64,000 bases of DNA from Azospirillum rugosum (GTDB taxonomy: Bacteria > Pseudomonadota > Alphaproteobacteria > Azospirillales > Azospirillaceae): positions 62,001 to 126,000 of the forward strand of contig NZ_JAGINP010000013.1 of assembly GCF_017876155.1 (NCBI RefSeq). Reading direction: 5' to 3'. The position numbers and the translations under genes were made by a program. Within the stretch, counting starts at the first letter, position 1. Every line of letters starts with the position of its first letter. The notes beneath the pieces were generated by a model. It saw only the letters and a list, made by a program, of their open reading frames with translations, was not told the origin of the DNA and made no database searches. Shown here piece by piece: positions 45,461 to 55,065 of the stretch.

Positions 45461-46711
45461 ATGACCGATTCGGGCAGCACCGCAGCGCAGGAGATCACGA
45501 CCGAGGTTGTGGTGCTGGGCGGGGGGCTCGCCGGGCTCAGCATGGCGGCGGCGCTCGCCACCGCGGGCGTGCCGGTGGTCTGCATCGACCGCGACAGCCC
45601 CGACCACCACGCGGCCGACGGCTTCGACATCCGCACCACGGCGATCGCCTACGCCTCCATGAAGGTGCTGGAGGGGGCGGGCGTGTGGAAGCATATGGAG
45701 CAGCACGCCGGCCCGATCCTGGACATCCGCGTCGCCGACCAGTTCTCGCCGCTGTTCGTGCACTACGACCACACCGACCTGACGGTGGACGGCAAGAACC
45801 AGCCCTTCGGCTGGATCCTCGACAACAAGGACATGCGCCGCGCCCTGTTCGCCCGCGCGGCGGAGCTGCCGGGCCTCACGCACCTCGCCCCCGCGCAGGC
45901 GACGAAGATCGAGCGCTCGCGCAGCGGTGCCTCCATCACGCTGGCCGACGGGCGGGTGGTGAAGGCGCGGCTGGTGGTCGGCGCCGACGGCCGCCGGTCC
46001 CTGGCGCGGGAGAGCGCCGGCATCCGGGTGCGCCGCTGGGCCTACGACCAGACCGCCATCATCTGCACCATCCGCCATTCGGAGCCGCACAACGGCGTGG
46101 CGGTGGAGCATTTCATGCCGAACGGCCCCTTCGCCGTGCTGCCGATGACGGAGAACCGCTCCTCCATCGTGTGGAGCGAGAAGTCGTCGCTGGCCGACAT
46201 GTACGTCAAGCTGCCGGAGAACCAGTTCATCGACGAGCTGACCCGCCGCTCCGGCGGCTATCTCGGCGACATCGAGATCCTGACCCGGCGGGAGGCCTGG
46301 CCGCTGTCGGTCCTGCTGGCCGAGAGCTTCATCGCGGAGCGCCTGGCGCTGGTCGGCGAATCGGCCCACGCCATCCACCCCATCGCCGGCCAGGGGCTGA
46401 ACCTGGGCCTGCGCGACGTGGCCGCGCTGGCGGAGGTGATCGTGGACGCCCACCGGCTGGGCCTCGACGTCGGCTCGCCGGAGGTGCTGGCCCGCTTCCA
46501 GCGCTGGCGCCGCTTCGACACGGTGCTGCTGGCCGCGGTGTGCGACGGGCTGGTGCACCTGTTCTCCAACAACATCCCGCCGATCCGGCTCGCCCGCGAC
46601 ATCGGCATGGCCGTGGTCAATCGCCTGCCGCCGCTGAAGCGCTTCTTCATGCGCCACGCCATGGGCGTGGTCGGCGAACTGCCGCGCATGATCAAGGGCG
46701 TGCCGCTGTAG
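45461..46711 (+). CDS. UbiH/COQ6-family FAD monooxygenase
   Basis: A 416-residue flavoprotein hydroxylase for ubiquinone ring modification. FAD-binding GGGLAGLSMAAALA lies near the N-terminus, the middle motif is VVGADGRRSLAR, and the ribityl-binding LVGESAHAIHPIAGQGLNLG is typical of UbiH/UbiF/UbiI/UbiL-type enzymes. Which ring position it acts on cannot be told (alphaproteobacteria often use UbiL/UbiM). GGAAGG ten bases before the ATG at 45461 sets the start; an in-frame ATG at 45443 is less likely. Confidence 0.92.
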   Translation: MTDSGSTAAQEITTEVVVLGGGLAGLSMAAALATAGVPVVCIDRDSPDHHAADGFDIRTTAIAYASMKVLEGAGVWKHMEQHAGPILDIRVADQFSPLFVHYDHTDLTVDGKNQPFGWILDNKDMRRALFARAAELPGLTHLAPAQATKIERSRSGASITLADGRVVKARLVVGADGRRSLARESAGIRVRRWAYDQTAIICTIRHSEPHNGVAVEHFMPNGPFAVLPMTENRSSIVWSEKSSLADMYVKLPENQFIDELTRRSGGYLGDIEILTRREAWPLSVLLAESFIAERLALVGESAHAIHPIAGQGLNLGLRDVAALAEVIVDAHRLGLDVGSPEVLARFQRWRRFDTVLLAAVCDGLVHLFSNNIPPIRLARDIGMAVVNRLPPLKRFFMRHAMGVVGELPRMIKGVPL

Positions 46712-46722
46712 GATGGGTTTTT

Positions 46723-46809
46723 CGTAGGTTGGGTGGAGCGCCAGCGAAACCCAACACACCCCGCGTCGCGACGATGTTGGGTTGCGGCTGCGCCTCCACC
46801 CAACCTACG
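46723..46809. repeat. TAGGTTGGG palindromic element, copy 3
   Basis: 87 bp, starting 12 bp after the ubiH-like stop and ending 20 bp before the histidine-kinase stop, filling a convergent gap. The arms are as in the other copies. Confidence 0.95.
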
Positions 46810-46828
46810 GCTGCGCTTCTGAAAGACG

Positions 46829-48019
46829 TTAACGCACGATCAGGAAGCACACCCGGAAGGTCGTTCCCTGGTCGGCGGGCGGCCGTTCGACGGTGGCGCC
46901 GATCTGGCGGGCCAGGGCGTCGACCAGCTGCAGGCCGGACCCTCCGGGCCGCATCGGTCCCATGCCGGCGCCGTTGTCGGCGACGGTCAGGCAGCCCTGC
47001 CCGGTCACCGGGTCGGCGGTGAACTCGACCCGCACGGTGCCTTTGCCATCGGGAAAGGCGTATTTCAGGGCGTTGGTCACCAGCTCGTTCGTGATCAGGC
47101 CCAGCGACACGGCGCGCTCGTGCGACAGTTCGGCCGTGTCGACGTGCGTCTCGATGGCGATTCCGTCCCCGCGGTGCCCCAGGTTGCCGCACAGCGCCCC
47201 CAGGTAGGCGGCGACGTCGAGCGTCCCGCGGTCGGGGCGCATGGTCAGCTGGTCGTGCGCCATGCTGATGGCCGCAACCCGGTCCAAGGCGTGCTTGAAG
47301 CCGCGGATGGCCTCCGCATCCTGCTGCTTGTTCTTCTGCATCAGCAGGATGGACATGATCATCTGGAAGTCGTTCTTGTCGCGGTGCGCCAGCTCGCGCA
47401 TCAGCATCTTCTGCTGCTCCAGGTCCGCCGACGCCTTGGCGACCGTCTCGGTGTGCTGCCGTTCGCGCAGCTTGTCCTTCAGGGCGAGGCCCAGGATGTT
47501 CGCCATCGCGCCGAGGAAGACGATGTCGTCCTCACTGAAGTGGCGCGGCGTGGCGCTGTCCACCTCCAGCACGCCCCAGACGACGCCGTCCAGCGAGATG
47601 GGCACGTTCAGCAACGACACGATGCCGTGCTCCTGCAAGACGTGCAGGTAGCGGAACTCCGTGCTGGCGGGCAGGTCGTCGATGCGCACGGGCTGGCGGG
47701 ACTGGAAGGCGCGCCCGGCGGGCGACGCGATGTCGGCCCCCAGGGCCAGCCGGCCGACCACCCCGGGCTTCCAGCCGATTCCGGCCTCGACCAGCAGGTC
47801 GCCCTTGGTCAGGCGGTACCGCATCGCCTTGCTGTGCCCGATGCCGATCCCGCGCGCCGCCTGGACGCACGCCACCTGGAGCAGGGCGGTGAGTTCCCGC
47901 GTTTCACCCGCCATGCGGCTGAAATCGTTCAGGATGCCCTGATAGCGCCGGATCCGAGCGGCGTCCGGTTCCTTGGACGCGGGATCGCGGTCCTGGGCTG
48001 TGTCATCCGGTGTGGTCAT
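46829..48019 (-). CDS. GAF-domain sensor histidine kinase (HisKA_2 type)
   Basis: A 396-residue soluble kinase. The GAF domain spans about 30-180 (LLQVACVQAARGIGIGHSKA, VPISLDGVVWGVLEVDSATP). The dimerisation helix of the HisKA_2/HWE-like group follows with the phospho-accepting His in MRELAHRDKNDFQMIMSILL, then HATPase with LGLITNELVTNALKYAFPDG and the G-boxes DNGAGMG and GSGLQLV. No TM helix is seen, so it senses a cytoplasmic ligand or light through GAF. Kinases of this type often drive PhyR/general stress or lone receivers; no partner is adjacent. Start ATG at 48019; a TTG at 48031 is possible. Confidence 0.9.
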   Translation of the reverse strand: MTTPDDTAQDRDPASKEPDAARIRRYQGILNDFSRMAGETRELTALLQVACVQAARGIGIGHSKAMRYRLTKGDLLVEAGIGWKPGVVGRLALGADIASPAGRAFQSRQPVRIDDLPASTEFRYLHVLQEHGIVSLLNVPISLDGVVWGVLEVDSATPRHFSEDDIVFLGAMANILGLALKDKLRERQHTETVAKASADLEQQKMLMRELAHRDKNDFQMIMSILLMQKNKQQDAEAIRGFKHALDRVAAISMAHDQLTMRPDRGTLDVAAYLGALCGNLGHRGDGIAIETHVDTAELSHERAVSLGLITNELVTNALKYAFPDGKGTVRVEFTADPVTGQGCLTVADNGAGMGPMRPGGSGLQLVDALARQIGATVERPPADQGTTFRVCFLIVR

Positions 48020-48069
48020 GGTGCTGTACAACCCCGGCCGTGGGCGGCTGTTCCGGCGGCGGACGATCC

Positions 48070-48618
48070 CTAGCCCGGCCCCATGTCCAGCGGATACTCG
48101 CGCAGAGCCTCGTACACGGCGGCCCCCTTGCCCAGGTGGCTGCGGTACAGCGTGAAATGCTCCATCCGGATCGGGCCGGCGCGGAACAGGCCGCGTTCCT
48201 CGATGAAGCGGCCGATGCGGTCCTTGGGCGCGTCCTTCAGGCGGGCGAGCGTGATGTGGGGCGAGAACTTGCGCTCCTCCGCCGGCAGGCCGCAGCGGAC
48301 CAGCGCCGATTCGACCTTGGACTGCAGGTGCGACAGGGCGTCGCTGCGCTCCACCCTGGCCCAGAGGACGCGGGCGTTCCGGCCGCTGCCGAACACGCCC
48401 ACCCCGTCCAGCGTCACGTCAAAGGCCGGGGCCGAGATCTGCGACAGGGCGTCGTCGATCTCGGCCGCCTGGTCCTCCGGCACCTCGCCGATGAAGCGCA
48501 GGGTCAGGTGCAGGTTCTCCGCCTCGGTCCAGCGCGCGCCGGGGACGCCGCCGCCCAGCCCCGCGAGCCGCTGGCGGACATCCTCCGGAAAATCGAGCGC
48601 GACGAAGAGACGGATCAT
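48070..48618 (-). CDS. thpR: RNA 2',3'-cyclic phosphodiesterase (2H family)
   Basis: A 182-residue 2H phosphoesterase, formerly LigT. The two His-x-Thr motifs are His37-Leu-Thr39 (NLHLTLRFIG) and His121-Ile-Thr123 (SPHITLARLK). It opens 2',3'-cyclic phosphates in RNA ends. MIRLFVALDFPEDVRQRLAG is the standard start. A single cytoplasmic enzyme, on the same strand as the neighbouring aldo/keto reductase. Confidence 0.93.
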   Translation of the reverse strand: MIRLFVALDFPEDVRQRLAGLGGGVPGARWTEAENLHLTLRFIGEVPEDQAAEIDDALSQISAPAFDVTLDGVGVFGSGRNARVLWARVERSDALSHLQSKVESALVRCGLPAEERKFSPHITLARLKDAPKDRIGRFIEERGLFRAGPIRMEHFTLYRSHLGKGAAVYEALREYPLDMGPG

Positions 48619-48647
48619 GGGGCCAGCGTGCCTTCAGGGGCCAGTCT

Positions 48648-49691
48648 TCAAGGGCATGGGTCGGGGTAACGCTCGTTCACGGCGTTCAGGTCCTTCAGCA
48701 CCTCCTCCGACAGGGTGACGTCGATGGCGGCGATGTTGGACTTCAGGTCCGCCATGGTGGTCGCGCCGATCAGCGACGAAGCGACGAAGGGCTGGTGCAG
48801 CGTGAAGGCGATGGCCATCTGCGTCGGCGACAGGCCGTGGCGCCGCGCGACCTCCAGGTATTCGCGGGTCGCCGCGTCGGCGTTGATGGTGGCGTAGCGC
48901 GACTTGCGGTGGTCGATGGCGCGGCGGGTGCCCGGCGGCACTGCGCCGTCCAGATACTTGCCGGTCAGCGTCGCGGCCCCCAGCGGGGAGTAGGCCAGCA
49001 GCCCGACGTCCTCGCGCATCGCCACCTCGGCCAGGCCCTGCTCGAACGTCCGGTTCAGCAGGTTGTAGGCGTTCTGGATGGAGGCGACGCGCGGCAGGCC
49101 CTTCTGCTCCGACAGCTTCAGGAACTGCATCACGCCCCAGGGCGACTCGTTGGACAGGCCGACGTGGCGCACCTTGCCGGACTTTACCAGCTCGTCCAGC
49201 GCCGACAGCGTCTCCTCGATGGGCGTGCCGTCCTTCTCCGGCCGGTGGACGTAGGTGCGCGCGCCGAAGCGGTTGGTGGCGCGGTCGGGCCAGTGCAGCT
49301 GGTACAGGTCGATGTAGTCGGTCTTCAGCCGGCGCAGGCTCGCCTCGGCCGCGGCGAAGATGTTGGCGCGGTCCAGCTTCGACTGGCCGCCGCGGATCCA
49401 GGCGAAGCCGCCGTCGGCGCCGCCGATGATCTTGGTCGCCAGGACGACCTTGTCGCGCTTGCCGCGCGCCTGGAACCAGCTGCCGATCACCTCCTCCGTA
49501 CGCCCGTACGTGTCGGCGGTCGGGGGGATGGCGTACATCTCCGCCGTGTCCCAGAAGGTCACGCCCTGGTCGAGCGCGTAGTCCATCTGTTCGTGGCCTT
49601 CGGCCTCGGTGTTCTGGCGGCCCCAGGTCATGGTGCCCAGGCCGATGGCGCTGACCGACAGGCCGGTGCGGCCGAGCGGACGGTATTGCAT
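48648..49691 (-). CDS. Aldo/keto reductase (Tas-like)
   Basis: A 347-residue (alpha/beta)8 NADPH-dependent reductase: YRPLGRTGLSVSAIGLGTMT, FWDTAEMYAIPP with the catalytic Asp and Tyr, TKIIGGADGG with the Lys, YIDLYQLHWPDR with the His, and the cofactor end SSLIGATTMADLKSN. The extended loop near PPTADTYGRTEEVIG matches the Tas subgroup. Physiological substrate unknown. It is in line with the FIST gene upstream. Confidence 0.92.
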   Translation of the reverse strand: MQYRPLGRTGLSVSAIGLGTMTWGRQNTEAEGHEQMDYALDQGVTFWDTAEMYAIPPTADTYGRTEEVIGSWFQARGKRDKVVLATKIIGGADGGFAWIRGGQSKLDRANIFAAAEASLRRLKTDYIDLYQLHWPDRATNRFGARTYVHRPEKDGTPIEETLSALDELVKSGKVRHVGLSNESPWGVMQFLKLSEQKGLPRVASIQNAYNLLNRTFEQGLAEVAMREDVGLLAYSPLGAATLTGKYLDGAVPPGTRRAIDHRKSRYATINADAATREYLEVARRHGLSPTQMAIAFTLHQPFVASSLIGATTMADLKSNIAAIDVTLSEEVLKDLNAVNERYPDPCP

Positions 49692-49719
49692 CAGTGTGAA
49701 GTCCTCAAGGAATCGGGGC

Positions 49720-50907
49720 TCAAAGAAACAGGGTCAGCACGCCCGTGTACCCGTACAGGCGATTGTGGGAAATCTCGCCGCTGGCGAAGAAACCGGCGAG
49801 CGGGATGTCGCCGAAGGTCTCGCGGATCATCGCCACCTCCTGGCTGCCGTCGCCGAACAGGCTCGGGCCGCGGGCGATGCAGCTGACGTAGATGGCCCCC
49901 TTGGGCGTGGTCTTCACGCGCTTTTTCAGGTTGGCGAGCATGCGCCGCATGTCGGCCTCGGCGCTCTGCTGGTCGCGGCGGGTGAACAGGATGGGCTGGC
50001 CGCTCTGCACCCGGTGGGCGATGGAGATCCAGCCGGCGCGCGGGTCGATGGCGATCAGGTCGCGGACCAGATAGTCGGCGGTGTCCGACCCCCGGATCGG
50101 CAGGCCGGCGAAGATGTAGCCGGACACGCGGCGCAGGTCGCGGGCCAGGATCTCCCCGATGTCCTCCTTGAAGACCTCCAGCGCCGGGCGGCCGTCGATC
50201 TCCAGGATCACGTTCTCCTCGGCCGCGGTGATGGTGCGGATCGGGCCGATGGGCGTGCAGCCCTGGCTGAGGCCGGTGGCGACCGCCAGCGTCGGCGCGA
50301 ACAGCACGCCGGACACGCCGCCGTCACCGACGGGGCCGCTCACCATGGTGGCGGTGTTGCCGGGGATGGTGAACTGCGGGAACTCCGACCGGGAGGCGCT
50401 GAGCCCGCCCACCAGGAAGCCGGAGGTCGAGTCGGCCAGCGTGGTGACGAGCCCCGCGAGGTCCTGGTGCCGCGGGTCGGCGTGCACCAGCGCCAGCGAC
50501 GCGCCGTGCTTGTCCAGCCAGCCGCCGGCCATGCGGCGCAGCGGCTCCAGGTCGCCGCTGATCACCGGGAACAGGCGGAAGCTGTCGGGCGGCAGGCGCG
50601 CGGCCATCACGGATATCGCCGGCTGGTCGAAGAACTCCTCGTCGTTGGCGCAGACGCCGATGCCGACGGTGCCGGCCCAGTCGCGGATGCCGGTCACCCC
50701 GCGCAACAGCGTGACGATGCTGGTCGCGTGCTCCGCCAGCGCGTCGGTGATGTAGAGGAAGCCGAGGTTGCAGCCCTCAACCGGCCCAAGCTCGTCCAGG
50801 CAGGCCTTGACCAGCGGTCCCCAGTCGGCGCCGGTGGGGTCATTGCCGGTGGCGGAAGCCGCCTTGAAAAAAACGTCAGGAACTGTGTCGCCGGCCAGGG
50901 TCGCCAT
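49720..50907 (-). CDS. FIST-domain sensory protein
   Basis: A 395-residue protein with FIST N (about 30-220: NLGFLYITDALAEHATSIVT, FLVGGLSASRSEF) and FIST C (about 230-375, ending IPLAGFFASGEISHNRLYGY). FIST domains are thought to sense small ligands such as amino acids. There is no attached kinase or GGDEF output, so it probably acts by protein contact. Its ATG follows the tesA stop by one base, making the pair translationally coupled. Confidence 0.9.
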   Translation of the reverse strand: MATLAGDTVPDVFFKAASATGNDPTGADWGPLVKACLDELGPVEGCNLGFLYITDALAEHATSIVTLLRGVTGIRDWAGTVGIGVCANDEEFFDQPAISVMAARLPPDSFRLFPVISGDLEPLRRMAGGWLDKHGASLALVHADPRHQDLAGLVTTLADSTSGFLVGGLSASRSEFPQFTIPGNTATMVSGPVGDGGVSGVLFAPTLAVATGLSQGCTPIGPIRTITAAEENVILEIDGRPALEVFKEDIGEILARDLRRVSGYIFAGLPIRGSDTADYLVRDLIAIDPRAGWISIAHRVQSGQPILFTRRDQQSAEADMRRMLANLKKRVKTTPKGAIYVSCIARGPSLFGDGSQEVAMIRETFGDIPLAGFFASGEISHNRLYGYTGVLTLFL

Positions 50908-50908
50908 G

Positions 50909-51565
50909 TCAGCCTCCGGGTTTCGATGCGGTGTCGAGGAGGCGGGCGACGTAGGGCGTGATGCGCTCCACGATCGCCTTCACCCCGGCCGGGTTGGGAT
51001 GGATGCCGTCGCCCTGGTTCAGCGCGGCGTCGGCCGCCACGCCGTCCAGGAAGAAGGGATAAAGCTGTACGTCGTACGTGCGGGCGAGGTCCGGGTAGAT
51101 GGCGTTGAACTTTTCGCCGTACGCGCGGCCCAGGCTGGGCGACGCGTACATCCCGGCGAGCAGCACGGGCAGCTTTGCCGCCGTCAGCCGCTTCAGGATG
51201 GCGTCCAGGTTGTTGCGCGCCGCCGCGGGGTCGAGCCCGCGCAGCATGTCGTTGGCGCCCAGCTCCACCAGCACGGCGTCCGGCTTGTCGGCCAGCGCCC
51301 AGTCGAGTCGCGACAGCCCGCCCGCCGTGGTGTCGCCCGACACGCCGGCGTTGACGATCGTGACGTCGTAGCCCTTGGCGCGCAGCGCGCCTTGCAGCTG
51401 CGGGACGAAGCCCTGCGGTTCCGGCAGGCCATAGCCGGCGGTCAGGCTGTCGCCCAGCGCCAGCAGCTTCAGCGGGCCGTTCGCGGCCCGGGCAGGACCC
51501 GTCATGCCCAGCCCCGCTGCGACGATAAGGGCAGCCAGCGCCGCGTTGAAAGTGCGGCGCTCCAT
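50909..51565 (-). CDS. tesA: GDSL arylesterase / lysophospholipase TesA-like
   Basis: A 218-residue periplasmic SGNH hydrolase. It has a signal peptide (MERRTFNAALAALIVAAGLG, cleavage near Ala-Arg-Ala), block I LLALGDSLTAGYG with Ser40, block III VELGANDMLRG with Asn105, and block V GDGIHPNPAG with Asp186 and His189. It hydrolyses thioesters, aryl esters and lysophospholipids in model species. The next genes on the other strand are ybbA-ybbP, the same neighbourhood as in E. coli. Confidence 0.92.
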   Translation of the reverse strand: MERRTFNAALAALIVAAGLGMTGPARAANGPLKLLALGDSLTAGYGLPEPQGFVPQLQGALRAKGYDVTIVNAGVSGDTTAGGLSRLDWALADKPDAVLVELGANDMLRGLDPAAARNNLDAILKRLTAAKLPVLLAGMYASPSLGRAYGEKFNAIYPDLARTYDVQLYPFFLDGVAADAALNQGDGIHPNPAGVKAIVERITPYVARLLDTASKPGG

Positions 51566-51617
51566 GCCATATGGCGAAAGGCTGTCCCGCCCGCTTTTCC
51601 GCCCGTAAGTGAGACGC

Positions 51618-52358
51618 ATGCCAATGTCCCGACCCGATTCCGTGGCAACTCCCATCGTCGCCCTCGACGAGGTGCACTTGAGATTGGACAGCGCGGCCGG
51701 ACCCGTCAACATCCTGAGGGGACTGAATCTCCGCGTCGATGCCGGCGAACGGGTCGGCGTCGTCGGGCCATCGGGCTCCGGCAAGTCGACGATGATGATG
51801 GTGATGGCCGGGCTGGAACGGCCCACCGGCGGCTCCGTCCGGGTCGCCGACCAGGACCTCGGCGCGCTGGACGAGGACGGGCTTGCGCGCTTTCGCCGCG
51901 ACCATGTCGGCATCGTCTTCCAGGCCTTCCATCTCGTCCCGACCATGACGGCGCTGGAAAACGTGGCGATCCCGCTGGAATTCGCCGGGGCCGCCGACGC
52001 CTTCGACCGCGCGCGGGAAGGGCTGGTCGCGGTCGGGCTCGGCCACCGGCTCACCCACTACCCGGGCCAGCTGTCGGGCGGCGAGCAGCAGCGCGTGGCG
52101 CTGGCCCGCGCCTTCGTCGCCGAGCCCTCCCTCCTGCTGGCCGACGAGCCCACCGGCAACCTGGACATCGACACCGGCTCCACCATCGTGGAACTGCTGT
52201 TCGATCTGGCGGAACGGCGCGGCACGACCCTGGTCCTGATCACCCACGACCCCGCGCTGGCCGAGCGCTGCGACCGCACGGTGCGCCTGATGGACGGCCG
52301 CATCGCCGACGACGGCCACGCCGCCCGCGCCGAGCGCGTGAGGGTCGCGGGGGATTGA
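51618..52358 (+). CDS. ybbA: ABC ATPase of the YbbA/LolD family
   Basis: A 246-residue ATPase of a MacB/LolD-type mechanotransmission system: Walker A VVGPSGSGKSTMMMVMAGLE, the signature LSGGEQQRVALARAFV, Walker B LLADEPTGNLD and H-loop LITHDP. It partners the FtsX-like permease downstream. The start could be GTG 51609, ATG 51618 or ATG 51624; 51618 is a compromise. It is divergent from tesA across about 50 bp. Confidence 0.92.
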   Translation: MPMSRPDSVATPIVALDEVHLRLDSAAGPVNILRGLNLRVDAGERVGVVGPSGSGKSTMMMVMAGLERPTGGSVRVADQDLGALDEDGLARFRRDHVGIVFQAFHLVPTMTALENVAIPLEFAGAADAFDRAREGLVAVGLGHRLTHYPGQLSGGEQQRVALARAFVAEPSLLLADEPTGNLDIDTGSTIVELLFDLAERRGTTLVLITHDPALAERCDRTVRLMDGRIADDGHAARAERVRVAGD

Positions 52359-52405
52359 GGATGCGTGGGGTGAGTGGTCGCGTTGGGCCCCCACGAGTTG
52401 TCGTA

Positions 52406-52498
52406 TTGGGCCCCCACCCTGACCCTCCCCCATCTTCGACGGGGGAGGGAACTAACTCCTCCCCCCGCGAAGTGGGGGGAGGTTGGGAGGGGGGCCCA
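52406..52498. repeat. TTGGGCCCCC-bounded composite palindrome, copy 2
   Basis: A 93-bp element from TTGGGCCCCCACCCTGACCC to GGAGGTTGGGAGGGGGGCCC with inner CCGCGAAGTGGGG. A second TTGGGCCCCCAC head lies 24 bp outside it at 52383, the same 24-bp spacing as at 24796-24867. It is located between ybbA and ybbP. Confidence 0.85.
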
Positions 52499-52521
52499 GC
52501 TCCCGCACTTCAGCAGAAGAC

Positions 52522-55065
52522 ATGATGACCAACCTGTCCCTCGCCATCCGCCTTGCCCGCCGCGAGCTGCGCGGGGGCCTCAAGGGCTTCCGGATATTCC
52601 TGGCCTGCCTGACGCTCGGCGTCGCGGCCATCGCCGCGGTGCAGTCGGTGTCCGGCGGCATCCTCGACGGGCTGCGGTCCGACGGGCGCGCGATCCTCGG
52701 CGGGGACGTGTCGGTGCGGCAGATCTACGCGCCGCCCACGGCGGAGCAGCGCGCCTTCCTGGACCAGTCCGGCCGCGTGTCCCGCTCGGTCGAGATGCGG
52801 GCGATGCTGCGGTCGGACGACGACCAGCGCTCCACCCTGATCGAGCTGAAGGCGGTGGACGGGCTCTACCCGCTCTATGGCGAGGCGACCCTGCGTCCGC
52901 CGGGCGACCTGCAAAGCGCGCTGACCAGCAAGGACGGGCCCAACAAGGACGGTGGGTGGGGCGCGGTGGTCGAGGAAAGCGTGCTCGACCGGCTGAACGC
53001 CAAGGTCGGCGACCAGGTGCGACTCGGAGACGGGACCGTCACCATCCGCGGCGTCCTGACGCGGGAGCCGGACCGCGCCGCCTCCGGCGCCTTCACGCTG
53101 GGGCCGCGGCTGATGGTCGCCCTGCCGGCGCTGGAGGGCACCGGCCTGCTCCAGCCCGGCAGCATCGTCTATTGGACCGACAAGGTCGCGCTGAAGCCGG
53201 GCACCGACCCCGCGGCGTGGCAGGCGGCGCTGAAGGCGCGCTTCCCCGACGCCGGCTGGCGGGTGCGCGACTTCACCAACGCGTCGCCCCAGGTGGAGCG
53301 CTTCATCGAGCGCATGACCCTGTTCCTGACGCTGGTCGGGTTGACCGCGTTGCTGGTCGGCGGAGTCGGGGTGGGCAACGCGGTGCGCAGCCACCTCGAT
53401 TCGCGGGCGCGCACGGTCGCCACGCTGAAATGCCTGGGCGCGCCGGGGCCGCTCGTCTTCCAGGTCTATCTGCTGCAAATCCTGGCGCTGGCGGCGCTGG
53501 GCATCCTGTTCGGGCTGGTGCTGGGGGCGGTGGCGCCGATCGGGCTCGGCAAGCTGCTGGAGGATCTGCTGCCCGTCTCGGCGCGCATCGGCGTCTACCC
53601 CGGCGCGCTCGCGCTGGCGGCGCTCTACGGCGTGCTGACCGCGCTGGCCTTCTCGCTCTGGCCCTTGGGGCGCGCGCGGGAAGTGCCGGCGGCGGCGCAG
53701 TTCCGCGACGTGGTGGCCCCGGCCGGCGGCCGGCCGCGCGCGGTCTACGTCCTCGCCACGGTGCTGACCGTGGCGGCGCTGGCCGCACTCGCCATACTGA
53801 CGGCGCAGAATCGCGGCTTCGCGGCGTGGTTCGTCGGCGGCTCCATCGCCACCTTCGCCGCCTTCCGCGTGGCGGCCTGGCTGGTGACCAAGGCGGCCGC
53901 GGCGGCCGGGCGGCCGCGTCGTCCGGGGATCCGGCTGGCCCTGTCCAACCTGCACCGGCCGGGCAATCCGACCGGGACGGTTGTCCTGTCGCTCGGCCTC
54001 GGCCTCACCGTGCTGGTCGCCATCGCGCTGATCGAGGGCAACTTCTCCCGCCGGGTGAATGAGACGATCCCGAAGGACGCGCCCAGCTTCTTCTTCGTGG
54101 ACATCCAGCCGGACCAGTTCGACCCGCTGAAGCAGCTGGTCACCGGCGTGCCCGGCACCCGCGACTTCGAGGCGGTGCCGTCCCTGCGCGGCCGGATCGA
54201 GACGGTGAACGGCAAGCCGGCGGAGCAGGCGCTGTCCAACCCCGACCAGGCCTGGGTGCTGTCCAACGACCGCGGCCTGACCTACTCCGCCAAGCTGCCG
54301 GAGCATTCGGAGATCGTCGCCGGGTCCTGGTGGGCGGAGGACTACACAGGCCCGCCGCTGATCTCCATCCACCAGAACGTGGCGGCCGCTTTCGGCATCG
54401 GGCCGGGCGCCAAGATGGGCGTCAACATCCTGGGCCGCACCATCGAGGCGACCGTCGCCAACGTGCGCGCCGCCGACTTCTCCACGCTGGCCATCAACTT
54501 CACCCTGGTCTTCGCGCCGGGCACGCTGGAAAAGGCGCCGCAGACCTGGATCGCCACCGTCCGCAGCACCCCGGCGGCGGAGGCGGAGGTGCAGCGCGCC
54601 GTGCTCCAGCGCTTTCCCAACGTCACGCTGGTGCGGGTGAAGGACGCGCTGGACACCGTCAACGGCATGCTGACCAACATCGGCACCGCCGTGCGCCTGA
54701 CCGCCGGCATCACGCTGGCCGCCGGCACGCTGGTGCTGGCCGGGGCGGTGGCCGCCGGGCACCGCCGCCGCGTCTACGACGCCGTGGTGCTGAAGGTGCT
54801 GGGCGCCACGCGGGGCGACGTGCTGAAGGCCTTCCTGCTGGAATACGGGCTGCTGGGCATCCTGACCGCCGTCATCGCCGGGATCATCGGTACGGTGACC
54901 GCCTGGGCGGTGCTGACCCGGCTGATGCATTGGGAGTGGACCTTCATCCCGTCGGCGGTGGTGACCACGGCGCTGCTCAGCACCGCGATCACGCTGGCCT
55001 TCGGCTTCTTCGGGACATGGCGCGCGCTGGGCCAGCCGGCCGCACCCCTTCTGCGCAACGAATAG
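52522..55065 (+). CDS. ybbP: ABC permease YbbP-like (FtsX/MacB family)
   Basis: An 847-residue inner-membrane protein with two FtsX modules: one TM near residue 25, a periplasmic domain, three TM helices (LFLTLVGLTALLVGGVGVGN onward), a linker with further TM helices, a second periplasmic domain and a closing three-helix set (AGTLVLAGAVAAGHRRRVYD, LLGILTAVIAGIIGTVTAWA). With YbbA it should form a MacB-like extruder or lipoprotein mover, paired functionally with TesA by location. The ribosome site is weak and the ATGATG start is ambiguous by one codon. A palindromic element separates it from ybbA. Confidence 0.92.
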   Translation: MMTNLSLAIRLARRELRGGLKGFRIFLACLTLGVAAIAAVQSVSGGILDGLRSDGRAILGGDVSVRQIYAPPTAEQRAFLDQSGRVSRSVEMRAMLRSDDDQRSTLIELKAVDGLYPLYGEATLRPPGDLQSALTSKDGPNKDGGWGAVVEESVLDRLNAKVGDQVRLGDGTVTIRGVLTREPDRAASGAFTLGPRLMVALPALEGTGLLQPGSIVYWTDKVALKPGTDPAAWQAALKARFPDAGWRVRDFTNASPQVERFIERMTLFLTLVGLTALLVGGVGVGNAVRSHLDSRARTVATLKCLGAPGPLVFQVYLLQILALAALGILFGLVLGAVAPIGLGKLLEDLLPVSARIGVYPGALALAALYGVLTALAFSLWPLGRAREVPAAAQFRDVVAPAGGRPRAVYVLATVLTVAALAALAILTAQNRGFAAWFVGGSIATFAAFRVAAWLVTKAAAAAGRPRRPGIRLALSNLHRPGNPTGTVVLSLGLGLTVLVAIALIEGNFSRRVNETIPKDAPSFFFVDIQPDQFDPLKQLVTGVPGTRDFEAVPSLRGRIETVNGKPAEQALSNPDQAWVLSNDRGLTYSAKLPEHSEIVAGSWWAEDYTGPPLISIHQNVAAAFGIGPGAKMGVNILGRTIEATVANVRAADFSTLAINFTLVFAPGTLEKAPQTWIATVRSTPAAEAEVQRAVLQRFPNVTLVRVKDALDTVNGMLTNIGTAVRLTAGITLAAGTLVLAGAVAAGHRRRVYDAVVLKVLGATRGDVLKAFLLEYGLLGILTAVIAGIIGTVTAWAVLTRLMHWEWTFIPSAVVTTALLSTAITLAFGFFGTWRALGQPAAPLLRNE

